Source: Xanthoparmelia taractica
Taxonomy: Eukaryota > Ascomycota > Lecanoromycetes > Lecanorales > Parmeliaceae
Direction: 5' to 3'
Assembly (NCBI GenBank): GCA_033085395.1
Contig: JANQBS010000160.1
Coordinates: 1-64,000 of the forward strand
Length of the DNA: 64,000 nucleotides
Shown here: positions 54,325 through 64,000 of the stretch, one piece after another
How positions within the stretch are numbered: position 1 is the stretch's first letter
Layout of the letters: the number at the start of each line of letters is the position of its first letter
Notes under the pieces: generated by a model
Told to the model about the DNA's origin: nothing
Databases searched by the model: none
Seen by the model: only the letters and a program-made list of their open reading frames with translations
Position numbers and translations under genes: made by a program

Positions 54325-55488
54325 ATGGTCGTCCAACGAGCCCGAGCGGCGGCACTCCTACTGCTCGCCCTTCATGGATTCTCGGCGTTTGCAGCTACTC
54401 TTCGACCAAGAGTCCTCAGCGTGTCGAATACAACCTCTTCGGATGCGATCAGCTTACCCGTTCTGAACAATCTCTCAAATCATGATGGGTATGGCGACTG
54501 TTCCAATCCAGCAACATCGCGTAGAGGACTCTATCCGGCCGAACAGGAAGACTGCTTCAATGCCGCGAAAGAACTGTTTTATGTGAAAGAACCTTTCCGC
54601 GCTATAACATTTGCCCGGAGCTCCAACGTTGGTTTCAAGCTTCCACAAGTGGCCCGCAATGGCACGTGCGTCATCTCCATAGACGTAATAAATAACACGG
54701 ATATGGACAAATTTGAGCCGGTTTTGCTGTATATTGCAGCGTGGGAAATAGTGTCTCGATGCACTCAGGGCGCTTTTCAATATGGTGGGAAGACCACGAC
54801 GGGACCGAAAAAGGTCGTAGATGTACTGGTCTTTGGGAGGGCTTGGCGCCTTGACGATAGAGCCGCTGAGCCGGTAAATTCGGAGGGTGCTGTCGCCGTT
54901 GCCGGAGAGCGGTTGACTAGCCGCGACTCAAGGTTGATGAACGAGCCTTCGTTTACATCGAGCAGGTCATCTGTCGTGAACAATACCAGCCGCAATGACC
55001 TCTTGCGTTTAAACGCTGTGGAGGGCCGCTCATCCCTGAAATGTTACGATCCACCGCTACCCAGGGAACGAGTCTGGCCGATCGACGTCAAAGACTGTGA
55101 AATAGCAGCATATGCAATCATTGGTGATAGACAGAGCGATCAAAAATACACATTCAGCCGGGAACCGATAGTCACAGAATTCTATTACCCTCTTCCTGCT
55201 ACATACAGGTTCAGGTCATGCGTAGTCCGTCTCGATACGAACGATGATAGAGACCAGGATACAGTGAGGCTATCGGTCGTTGAGGCTACGGCATGGGTGC
55301 TGGCCCACAAGTGCTCTGGCGAAGAGAGGTCTGCGGAAAAGTATGGTGGATTGGGGACAGTGGGTCTTGGATCGGAAGGCTTGATCAACCTATGGGTCTA
55401 TGGGAGGCTATGGCCACCACCGGTTGGTGCAACGAACATGTCGAGTTTGGTTCTAGCTCGGCCGGCATCCTTGATAGATAGCGAGTGA
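54325..55488 (+). CDS. Secreted protein with two copies of a Cys-containing domain
   Basis: A single-exon frame of 387 residues with a signal peptide (MVVQRARAAALLLLALHGFS, cleavage near FAATL). Two diverged copies of one unit are visible. Copy 1 (about residues 58-178) has YPAEQEDCFNAAKEL, then NGTCVISIDVIN, LLYIAAWEIVSRC, YGGKTTTG and VDVLVFGRAW. Copy 2 (about 245-372) has WPIDVKDCEIAAYAII, then RFRSCVVRLDTN, VVEATAWVLAHKC, YGGLGTVG and INLWVYGRLW. The order of motif and cysteine spacing agrees between copies, so an internal duplication is likely. Linkers carry several N-glycosylation sites (NNT, NNTS). The unit resembles uncharacterised secreted domains common in Pezizomycotina. No function is known. 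Confidence 0.75.
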   Translation: MVVQRARAAALLLLALHGFSAFAATLRPRVLSVSNTTSSDAISLPVLNNLSNHDGYGDCSNPATSRRGLYPAEQEDCFNAAKELFYVKEPFRAITFARSSNVGFKLPQVARNGTCVISIDVINNTDMDKFEPVLLYIAAWEIVSRCTQGAFQYGGKTTTGPKKVVDVLVFGRAWRLDDRAAEPVNSEGAVAVAGERLTSRDSRLMNEPSFTSSRSSVVNNTSRNDLLRLNAVEGRSSLKCYDPPLPRERVWPIDVKDCEIAAYAIIGDRQSDQKYTFSREPIVTEFYYPLPATYRFRSCVVRLDTNDDRDQDTVRLSVVEATAWVLAHKCSGEERSAEKYGGLGTVGLGSEGLINLWVYGRLWPPPVGATNMSSLVLARPASLIDSE

Positions 55489-56454
55489 GGGAAGCTCGAA
55501 TGAATGGTAACCGCATGAGCAGCTGCCGGTTCAAGCTACAAGGTCCTATAAGTGAGATGTGGCCCCATTGATGTATACTCCAGTGAAGGAAAAGCAGGTG
55601 GATTTTGCAGCGCGATACCATGTGCTTGCATTACCGCAACTGCGTGATGCCAACTGATCTATATATGCGGAGATATATTTCGAGCTCTAACATTGAGTGA
55701 TAGGGTGATGTGCTTCTAGGTAAATGGGTCTCCCCCAAGTCAGCCACAGAGATGATGCTCGCCCAGTTGCAGAGCTTGCTGAAGCCGGACATGAATCGAA
55801 ATGACGATGTAGAGCCAAACGGAAACCCACCCCTAAGAGGTTGAATGATTAGTTTGGTCCGGATGTAGACAGACACAGGGCATCTCCCACGAGTGTGACA
55901 GCGAGGATCACGGAAGGACACGGACGTGCTTCAACAATTGTAATGCGAATCATCTCGGAGTCGGAGTCGTGGCCTGTGCTTTGCTTTCTTTCTTCTTTGA
56001 AGTCTGCGCCTGTCTCCCTCGTTGCAGTGCATACTTTACGCTCTTTACTTCTACCATAAGGTAGTTATAAGGCGTGTTTGCGTCATGTGGTGTGTGAATC
56101 GTGATCCCCTTCCGAAAACCTTCCGTTGACGGCATAAAACTTCCGACCCCTATCCGGGCCGATTATTCCGTTACAGGGTAGACTGAAACGGGCAGGTGTA
56201 AGTATATCTTACCTTAAGCATAAACAACTCCTCGGGAATAGAGCGGAGGTTTCGAGGCTTCCCATCCCAGTGACGTCATCTGTCTATTTCTCGAGGGCAC
56301 AAAAGCAGGGAAAGCATCGACGAAAAATCCAGCAAAGAACCCTGAACCCATGGCTTTCTTCCGATGATAGACTCGTAGAAACGCTCACTTCCGCAAAGCC
56401 ATTGCCAAAAGCCATCGCAAGTCCCACTATCATTATTGCATCAGAACAATCATC
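55489..56454. other. Intergenic region, no gene seen
   Basis: About 970 noncoding bases between two plus-strand genes. Short frames at 55631-55921 and 56270-56536 overlap other frames and show no protein-like features. Confidence 0.45.
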
Positions 56455-57920
56455 ATGCCGTCCATACCCAAAGAACATCACATGCATAGGTCTGTTCTCA
56501 ATCGTACCATCGTGTTCTATAACCCAGTCGAATTGACCTCTCCTAAACAGGACAGGCGGATGGCTTCCCCAAGACCACCGGATCCAAAAGGATTGGCTGG
56601 ATGGTATCGCAAAGCACGTCGATGAGAACCCCAAAGATCTAGCTCCAGTGATTCGCGAGTTCAAAGCCATGATTGAGAACGACACAAGGCTGTACATGCT
56701 TTTCTCCTCAATGATTGCCCAAGTCCCCTCCAAAAAACCATACAAGCATGATCCCGTCGGGAATCAAACCGTACGGGATCTCGATCACCTGATTCGAGTC
56801 CTCAACCATATCGTAACCATAGCCCCGGCGTGGAGCGATCGCGCACACGGCGTGGGCCTCGTCGGACTTCCCCTGAATGTCCTCTTCGATTATCCCATGG
56901 CCACCCCAAGCGGCTTTGCAGTCTTCCTAGACCCTCAAGTCAACGCCATGCTGAAAAAGGTCCTCAATTATTGGGCCGAGTTTCTCCAAAGTCCCGACTC
57001 GGCGAAAGTCCTCTCCACGGAATCAGACGGCTGGTTCGGGCCCACAGGCAGCAAGGACTTGGCCGCTGTGGCAAACATCGCTTCCGAAGACCACGGCCTT
57101 TCCTTCGAACAACTCTTCGCTTGCGACCTCAGCAAAGAACACCACGGCTACACCTCCTGGGACCATTTCTTCACGCGCGAATTCCGCTTCAGCGAAGGCA
57201 TCCGTCCCGTTGCCGCTCCAGACCGTTCGGAAATCATAGCGAACGCCTGCGAATCGACTCCGTACAACGTCGCACACAACGTCTCCGCGCGCGACAGATT
57301 CTGGATCAAAGGCCAGCCCTATTCTGTTACGGACATGCTGGCAGGCGACGATTTAGCAACCCGCTTCGTCGGCGGAACCATCTACCAAGCCTTCCTCAGC
57401 GCGCTAAGCTACCACCGCTGGCACTCCCCCGTCAGCGGCACCATCAGGAAAGCCTACGTGGTCGACGGCACCTATTACTCGTAACCGCTGTTCGAGAGCT
57501 TTGCGGACCCACATGGTCCCGATCCGCATGGGGAGGTTACGGGACAAGGTTATCTTACGGCGATGGCGACCAGGGGCGTGATTTTTATTGAGGCAGACGA
57601 TACGAGGGTTGGGTTGGTGGCGTTTTTGCCCGTTGGGATGGTCGAGGTCAGTACGTGTGATATTACGGTGACGGTGGGGCAGCATGTTGACAAGGGGCAA
57701 GAGCTTGGGATGGTCAGTGTTTCTTCTTTTTTTGTTCCCTTTGGAGCGGATCGGAGGGTCGCGCTAACGTTTGGGTGCTTAGTTCCATTACGGTGGCTCG
57801 ACGCATTGCCTGCTGTTCGAAAAGGGAGTTGATGTGCAGGGCTTTCCGCCGCCGGGTAGGGATACCAATGTGCCGGTCAGGAGCGAGCTCGCTGTTGTGG
57901 TATCTGGCAAAAAGAATTGA
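56455..57920 (+). pseudogene. PSD-like (PsiD-type) decarboxylase with one in-frame stop
   Basis: The gene matches the phosphatidylserine-decarboxylase-like family that includes aromatic amino-acid decarboxylases such as PsiD. Exons are 56455-56489 (MPSIPKEHHMHR), 56551-57710 and 57782-57920. Joins are in phase: HR|TGGWLPQDHRIQKDWL and QELGM|FHYGGSTHCLLF. Conserved blocks include TSWDHFFTREFR, YHRWHSPVSGTI, YLTAMATRGVIFI, VGMVEVSTC and the serinolysis/pyruvoyl site GGST. Total length is about 440 codons, as usual for the family. One TAA at 57482-57484 interrupts the frame within the conserved block before PLFESFADP. Everything after it is still in frame and conserved. It is therefore a recent nonsense pseudogene, a readthrough case or a sequence error. 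Substrate is unknown. Confidence 0.85.
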
Positions 57921-60731
57921 AGTGAGCAGGTAGACAGCCTTGCAGTATTTGCAGAAGCCATACCCTGCCACAATACGCTTCCAGACTGCCCTAGTGCAAC
58001 AATTCAAAAGCCTCTATTGAACCGAAGTTGAATTGAAATGACGAGTGACGAAAATCAGCATTTGTCATACATGTACCTTAGGTCCCATGGACCCCTGCTG
58101 CGTGATTCTTAAAGTGTACTAGTTTTTCGAGCGTAAGTTGTCCACGATTGTCATTGGATTAGGGCCATGGGGCAGCTCTGGCCAGGTTTGAAACCCGCCA
58201 CGCCGGTCAGAGTGGCGCTTGCAGCGAATACTTGGCCGCCGAAGTCGAAGCGTGTGCGCGCAGGGTTAGCGTGGTGTTGTCGCCAAGGCAATGCAGATAG
58301 ATATTGGAACATGGAGCAGGTCTGAAGGGAAGCAGGAAGTGCGGTCGACACGTGCTACGGGTTGCAATGTTGGGTAAAGTTCCGCAGGCAGGCTGTTTTA
58401 CACATCCTTCCCCAAGCGCTGGTGAGAACCAAGGAACTCATAGGAGGACTGGATAAAATGGTATTCGTAGATGACGGCGCGGATCTCGGGGGTGAGATCG
58501 AGAGAAGATTTTAATGAATGGACTGATTCCGGCAGAAATCGCAGTCCAGAAAACCTTTTCACCATGGCCCCGTCATCGATCGTTAAACAACATTGGTGGT
58601 ATACTTTGAAGTTAGATAGGGCATTCAGTCCTCGGGACAAATCTCTTCTTTCAACACGACGCGGGGTCTTCAGTGAACACGATCATGGATAGACAGTCAG
58701 ATGGGCGCTCATCTCGTCGTTATTGGAGAAAACGCAAGAAGTGAGAAAAATGGTTGGAGGATTGGTGAACGTAACGACTCCCCGGTTGCGAGGGAGCAAA
58801 GCGTGTCGCAGTCACGGGCCAATCCTGGGTTAGGCTACAGCTTCTGGGGATGCTACTGACGTGACCTTACCTAGACGGTGAGTCCCTCACAATGGACTTA
58901 GTGGAGCATAATGTCGAGAAGCCACCGAGACAAAATGGACTAAAGATGTTAGTACATGATGATTCGCTTGCAAATTTGGAAAGGCGCAGACTCGCGGTCG
59001 CTGTCTCGGTGTCTCGGTCTCTGTCAGTCAGCATTCTCTCATTCGACACGCTTTGGACGCAAGATGGAGTATACCTGGAAGCAATAAAAGGGGATACACT
59101 AGACCGAACAACCTGTCCCGATGTCATTAAGTCGTCACCAAAGAGACTCGGACGGTCGTCCTGACTTTTACAACGACTACGAAATCGGAAAGTAAGGATC
59201 CGTATGGAGGAAACGAATTCAGCGACAGCAACGGGGCCATACACGAACAGAGTCCATACGATCCTCGCGACTTTGATAACATGGTAAGCTGGGATCTCAT
59301 TCAGATTCCCTCTCCTTGTGTTGCTCTTCGAAAGAAGAATCAGTGATAGACAAGGTCATTTGGCAGTAACCACGCCCTTTGGAGAAACTTGGACGACGAC
59401 TCACGCCGTTTGTCTCAACACGGCCGTGGGCATAAAGGTAAGGACGAAAGCGCCATTGACAAAGTTAAGCAGCACTTCGGTGTCTGCGAGCAGAGTTCTG
59501 GTGCCACCAGAGTTGGAACTGTCACCGGCGCGTTCCTTGGCAGTGAGGCGGCGAAGGGTAAGAAGAATGGGGGATGGCTACGCTCCTTGGCACTGTGCTG
59601 GGGTGTTTGAGTGCGAATGCTCTTGATAAGCAACATGAGGAGTATGTTGGTGCTTGTTGTTCGAGAGACATTGGTTAATGTATCTCTAAAATATCGAGCT
59701 GACTTCCTGACGTTCAGGAGGAAGGAGAAGAGGAGACCATCATGGCTTGGGATTCCAGGCTTCCGCTAATCACATGCTCATCAACGGGAGCTTGTCTCGG
59801 CAGAGTATAATCGCAGGCGAGCATCACTCCACGTTTCAAGCCATCACCATAAGCCCCAACTACAGTTGCCTAAGTCACAAGTCATCATCCTCCATCCCTT
59901 GAGCTCTTGATATTTGAGCCGGTCACTTTCTTCATTGGACCGCCACCGAATCCTCCCATGGGAAACCCCTCAGCGTATTCTTTAATGCTGCTCTCCATTC
60001 ACCTTTGGGACACGGTTGCCCAAAGACATAGATTCGGCCATGCGGCAGGCTAAAGAAGAACTGCAGAAGTAGATGATTCTCTATAATCAAAACCCCATGG
60101 GCATCGTTCGTTTCTGAAAATGGGCCATATGTCATGTCGCTTGCCGAATCAGTCTCAGCATAAGCTACCACTGTGAACACATTCCAGAAACCTTAAATGG
60201 AGATTTTTCCACAGCAGGAACGCTGTTCAATAGCCCGGGCGACAATGACTACGCTGACTTCTCCTATCCTCTAACTAGACAATCTCTTCTCGCTATTACG
60301 GACTGCCCTTTGCCATGGGATTCTAAGTCAGAGTTGGAATACAGGCAGTAGAAGGCCGTTGACGCCGCAAGCTGACTAATCACCATAACGTAAGGGTAAG
60401 TTGGTCATAGACATATATTGATATGGATGTATTTAATAATTTATCAACTAGGGAGTAAATATATTGCTAGCTAGGAGGAAATAGGTAAGGTACGGTACGA
60501 AGTAGTAGGGGAGGTCTGCCAAGGCCACGCTAGTCAGCCCTATGGGCTATGTTTGTCAAAGGATCCAGAGTACCTACGTTGCCAAAAACAACAAGTGAGA
60601 AACCCTCCTAAACCGGCGTCGAGACCATCTCAAATCGGGCGCGTTCTCACCTGCACACAAATTATCCGCGTCCAACATCACGTGCAATTGAAGAGATCTT
60701 CGTGGTCTACAACTAATCTCGTAACCACGAC
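57921..60731. other. Long intergenic region (about 2.8 kb) with one possible gene remnant
   Basis: Mostly noncoding. The only coding-like stretch is near 59160-59660 and is listed separately. Frames at 58867-59244, 59932-60180 and others are overlapping and featureless. No repeats of note. Confidence 0.4.
59160..59660 (+). pseudogene. Possible frameshifted glycine-zipper-like gene fragment
   Basis: Three nearby plus-strand stretches read like one small protein but in different frames. The first is SNGAIHEQSPYDPRDFDNM, ending at a GTAAGC donor at about 59282. The second is KDESAIDKVKQHFGV to ATRVGTVTGAFLGSEAAKG at about 59435-59570. The third is MATLLGTVLGCLSANALDK at about 59574-59632. The last two would be continuous if the G5 run at 59569-59573 had one more G. 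The Gly/Ala pattern resembles glycine-zipper membrane segments. Either an intron with the GTAAGA donor at 59558 or a one-base deletion could explain this. Support is weak. Confidence 0.3.
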
Positions 60732-61439
60732 ATGTCCAGTCGTCCAGCAAAGCGCGCCCGTTTGAATACGGATGCCGACGCCATTGGCTTTTCTAAGATT
60801 CCGGAGCTGATCAACAGCATCGATCCGAACACAATCGCAAGACTCCTCATCACAGCAGCGAAGGCTCACTCCGATATCGCGTCCCTTGTCCAACGAGAAG
60901 TTGATTCCATTGCTGCAGCTGAGCGCGCCAAGGTCGTAGACTTTGACCATCTCTATCAATCGGTGTGGGAGACACTGAATGTCACCTATGATCGCCTAAG
61001 GGATTCGCATGCATACGAGATGGCTGGAGAGGCGACACGCAAAATTGAGGCGTGCATCAGCGAGATTCGTACAGGCTGCCCAAAGACTGCCAGTTTCAAA
61101 ACAAAAGAGAATGCATTGGAGACGTTGAGGAAGATTGGGAAGTCGATATGCTGCAGCAATGGGGTTGTGGGTCGTGAGGTCAGGAAGGTTTACCAATATG
61201 TTGAAACCTTTGAATCGACGATGTTGGAAATCGTGGAAAGCTTGACATACGAAGAGTTAGAGAGGCTAAGGCCGTGGCGCGATGATAAGCTCGTGGAGCT
61301 ACAACGAAATGCTGATGGATGCTGCATTTTTGAGGGGCTGGGTAAAGTCATACAGCTTTGGGGTGGAGACGAAGAGGGTGAGGGTGAAGGCAGCAGTGAT
61401 GGCAGCGAAGAGGTCGAAAACCAGAGTGGGGCTGAATAA
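60732..61439 (+). CDS. Small helical, probably nuclear protein
   Basis: A single-exon frame of 235 residues starting MSSRPAKRARLNTDAD, whose PAKRARL looks like a nuclear localisation signal. The core is helical (KIPELINSIDPNTIARLLI, FDHLYQSVWETLNVTYDRL, REVRKVYQYVETFESTMLEI), and the C-terminus is acidic (GDEEGEGEGSSDGSEEVE). The architecture (basic N-terminus, then an all-helical domain) faintly recalls Cut8/Sts1-type proteasome tethers, but no diagnostic residues were confirmed. It is annotated as uncharacterised. The clean frame, charged termini and codon use support a real gene. Confidence 0.65.
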   Translation: MSSRPAKRARLNTDADAIGFSKIPELINSIDPNTIARLLITAAKAHSDIASLVQREVDSIAAAERAKVVDFDHLYQSVWETLNVTYDRLRDSHAYEMAGEATRKIEACISEIRTGCPKTASFKTKENALETLRKIGKSICCSNGVVGREVRKVYQYVETFESTMLEIVESLTYEELERLRPWRDDKLVELQRNADGCCIFEGLGKVIQLWGGDEEGEGEGSSDGSEEVENQSGAE

Positions 61440-62402
61440 GAAGTTAAGGTTGAGAGGTTGCCCGCGGCTCCTGCTCAGCAGCATCTTGAGAGACTCTGAA
61501 CCGCGTGTTGTGTACCATGACGCCTAGGACATCGATTGAGACCCTGGCTCGGTACGGACTGGAAGCATATCAGCGAGGGTCTATTAGTGCGTCAAATGGG
61601 AGCGCTGCTTTCCGCGAACCATGGGAAGGACTACTGTCTGGAAACGGGAGCTGACCGCCAAATGACGGATTGCCGGGAAGTGACGGCGACTCCACCACCT
61701 CTACGTGTTTGGACCGGGTCATCGAGCTATAACCTCCAATGTTGAGAAGTGAATGAGGCTGTGCATGAGCATGAAACACGATCAACCCGCCGTAGGACGG
61801 TGAGAATTGGAAGGTCAAAGCAGAGGTAATGTCCTGTCGCTATGGTCTCCAGATGTGGGGGGCCCGGGCCCGAATAGAACTAAGGTCTCGTTAGGTTTTA
61901 CCGGGTCTTTGGACGCAACAAATGCTAGGACTGGACTTGACTGCTTTTTGATGACCTACGCATTGTGGATGATGGTCTGGGGGGGTCAAATCGTGTTCTC
62001 GGGCAATTGCTTGGTTCTCATCTCAGCGGAGGATTTGCCTATCTGGCTTGGTACAGGAAATTACAGGGACCGTTCGGTTCAGGCCGCAGGGTCATTAGGT
62101 ACCCGCATTTTGTTGCTTTACCTATTATCAACCAAGGGACAGTACGCTTTGACCGTAATAGGCCGTAGCTCCAGGAACAAGCGAAGGAAGAAGGCGGATA
62201 AGTGGACATACCTCGTCTTCATGCGTCCCCTGCCGCAGAGCCGCAAACGCGCTTTAATCTATCTCTACGGCAGTAACAGTCACCAGAAGAATCTCATTAA
62301 ACTAAACAGTAGGGTTTCAGTTTCTCGATCTTCATTCTACTTCTGACTTCTTACCTTCTTTCGTTGTTAATTGCACGGCTTTATGCTTATGAAATTCTTT
62401 AC
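61440..62402. other. Intergenic region, no convincing gene
   Basis: About 960 bases upstream of the aspartic protease. A 179-residue plus-strand frame at 61807-62346 has mixed composition, no family features and no intron logic, and is not called. Confidence 0.45.
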
Positions 62403-63941
62403 ATGATGCATTGCTCCCATTTCCTTCTTTCACTCTTTATCTGCTTAACTCTATCGACAAGCAAAGAGACGATCCCATCTCGTAGGTTGCCACTTCAGCG
62501 CAGAAAAATTGGCATATCTGCCGTTCGATCGTCGGTGTTTCAGTGGTATACCAAAGTAACTATTGGAGGGCAGAGCGTAATCTTGGAACTCGACACAGGC
62601 TCTTCTTTCCTGTGAGAACTTTTTCGAAAGTTCTCATACAAGCCTAAGACATTCTAACAACATGCCCTAGATGGGTTCTTGACCCGTCCCTTACTACAGG
62701 GAACTCAAGCACCCTGGGCACGTACGACCCCAGCAAGAGTCGTACGGTTAGCACAGGGAACGGGACTTTCTACATTAAATACGGAGGAGGCGATGTTCAA
62801 GGGCCCATGATTACAGAGACTGTCACAATCGGCGGCCTCACGTTTGAGGATGTTCCAATGGGTGTCGGAAACACTACTTCTCCTTTTTTCCTCGGTCAGC
62901 CTTTTATCGGAATTTTGGGTCTGGGCCCTCAGCCCACCAACGGTATGATAGATAAGCCCCTGTGACCTTGCGGTGCTGTGAGCCAATTATATACCCAAAC
63001 TGTCCGCTGATCACCGCCCTCCAACCCCCAGCTCAAGCCTTACCGGTTCCATTCCCTATTTCTAGCTTACAAAGCTTCGCCCTGGACTTCAAAACTGTGG
63101 GCTCAGACGGCTCGGCCAGTATCGAGTTTGGCGGCATCGACCACAGTAAATACACAGGCCAGCTCACAAGAGTGCCCTTGAACACCACGGGCAACCACTG
63201 GGCCATTGACAATGTAGACTTCAGCATCGGAAACGTGAGCATGAATACTCATGAACAAGTGATTCTTGGTGCGTATCGCTCCATTGATAGAATCTCCTCG
63301 ACCCAACTCACCGTTTTCGCTCTTCACAGACTCAGGCGCAGGACACAACATCCTCGCCCCGGCATCGGTCGTTGAAGCCTACTACAGCAAAGTCCCTGGA
63401 GCCATCCTCGCTCATACGTTCGATAATAGCAGGGTGTGGTACGTGTGTTCCGGGGTTATAAACATTGAGCCATCTCAGGCCACACTACTCGGGCGACCAT
63501 TTGCCCCTACGGAAATATCCCGACCCCCCCCCCCCCCCTCCTTTTTTTTTTCCCACCAAAAGAGATCCATCACTAACCTCCCTCTCACCCATCCAGGCTC
63601 GTCCCCTGCAACGCCAAGCTCCCCTACCTAAGCCTCCACATCGGTAACGGCACCGCCACCGTCCCCGGCGCATCCATGATCGGTATCCCCCTCAACGAAT
63701 CCTCATTCTCCCCATCTAGTAAATCGCCCCATTCTTCTTATCACCCTCCCCTTCTCCCTCCCCCTCTCCCTCCCTTCCTTAACTGACTCGGAGAATCACA
63801 AAACCCGCAGGCGCCTACTGCAACCCGAGCCTGCAGCACGCGTCTGCTCAGCCGAGTCTGCTCGGTTTCCCCTTCTTCGCGTCTAATTACGCCGTGTTTG
63901 ATCGGGTGCAGGAGGCGTTGTGGTTTGGGGCCTATGTGTAG
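62403..63941 (+). CDS. Secreted pepsin-like aspartic protease (A1 family)
   Basis: This is a complete secreted aspartyl protease near the right edge. The signal peptide is MMHCSHFLLSLFICLTLSTS. Six exons are inferred. ELDTGSSF|LWVLDP carries the first catalytic DTG across an intron (about 62612-62670). The others join TNG to AQALPVPF (about 62942-63030), VIL to DSGAGHNIL (about 63270-63330), W to LVPCNAKLP (about 63438-63597), and SPS to SAYCNPSLQ (about 63721-63811). The second catalytic Asp is in DSGAGHN, in the less common DSG form. Other landmarks are IGILGLGP and IEFGGIDHSKYTGQLTRVP. It ends in ALWFGAYV. Length is about 430 residues. The last introns contain a C10-T10 homopolymer tract (about 63525-63552). 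Confidence 0.88.
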
Positions 63942-64000
63942 GTAAGGTAAGGTAGCGTTGTGGGTGGTGTGGTGTGGTGTGGTTATGAATGGGGGAGGGC

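Noticed and set aside
57482..57484. A-to-I mRNA editing rescuing the TAA
   Set aside because: Known fungal editing of stops restores TAG to TGG. TAA would need two edits and would give Trp rather than the expected acidic or amide residue.
56830..57591. 253-residue Arg-rich frame overlapping the decarboxylase
   Set aside because: A +1 shadow of the conserved decarboxylase frame. It could not explain the conserved motifs.
61807..62346. 179-residue plus-strand frame upstream of the protease
   Set aside because: No family similarity and no protein-like periodicity. It overlaps another open frame.

Overview
The window is nuclear DNA of a filamentous ascomycete (Pezizomycotina). Genes are monocistronic, sit on both strands, and are broken by short GT-AG introns (about 50-165 nt). 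Families typical of these fungi are present: a hexameric two-subunit type I fatty acid synthase, a DHA1 MFS exporter with the DPTNPKNW signature, a PSD-like small-molecule decarboxylase and a pepsin-type secreted protease. The class cannot be fixed from the sequence alone. I see no tRNA, rRNA, CRISPR array or intact transposon.

Positions 971-24503 look like a secondary-metabolite region. Its core is a dedicated FAS-alkylcitrate cassette: FAS beta (5078-11328, minus), a PrpD-family 2-methylcitrate-dehydratase-like enzyme (12110-13676, plus), a citrate-synthase-like enzyme (13876-15468, minus) and FAS alpha (16100-21220, plus). The FAS alpha lacks the C-terminal phosphopantetheinyl transferase domain of housekeeping fungal FAS. 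Neither the citrate synthase nor the dehydratase shows a mitochondrial presequence. The simplest reading is that the FAS makes a medium-chain acyl thioester, the synthase condenses it with oxaloacetate, and the dehydratase converts the alkylcitrate to an alkyl-aconitate-type acid. This is the same logic as the sporothriolide, oryzine and Aspergillus alkylcitrate pathways. A TauD/TfdA dioxygenase (971-2337) and a divergent MFS exporter (2991-4750) lie on the left. A small NIF3/YqfO-like protein and a SUT/GPH-type sugar transporter lie on the right. No pathway regulator, cis-aconitate-type decarboxylase or lactonase is visible.

Positions 25124-36335 are mainly housekeeping: allantoicase, a degenerate AKAP7/ASCC1-type 2H phosphoesterase-like protein, the chaperonin subunit CCT3, a histidine-phosphatase (phosphoglycerate mutase family) protein with a long acidic tail, and two uncharacterised proteins.

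Positions 36336-64000 are gene-poor and accessory-like, with long intergenic stretches. They hold a pseudokinase-like protein, a low-complexity protein in a strongly strand-asymmetric GC tract, a transcription-factor-like protein without a zinc cluster, a membrane protein, a D-lactate dehydrogenase, two predicted secreted proteins (one with two copies of a domain), a PsiD/PSD-like decarboxylase interrupted by one in-frame TAA, a small helical nuclear-type protein, and a complete secreted aspartic protease at the right edge. Exon joins were worked out by eye from reading frame, splice consensus and family conservation. No search or RNA data were available.
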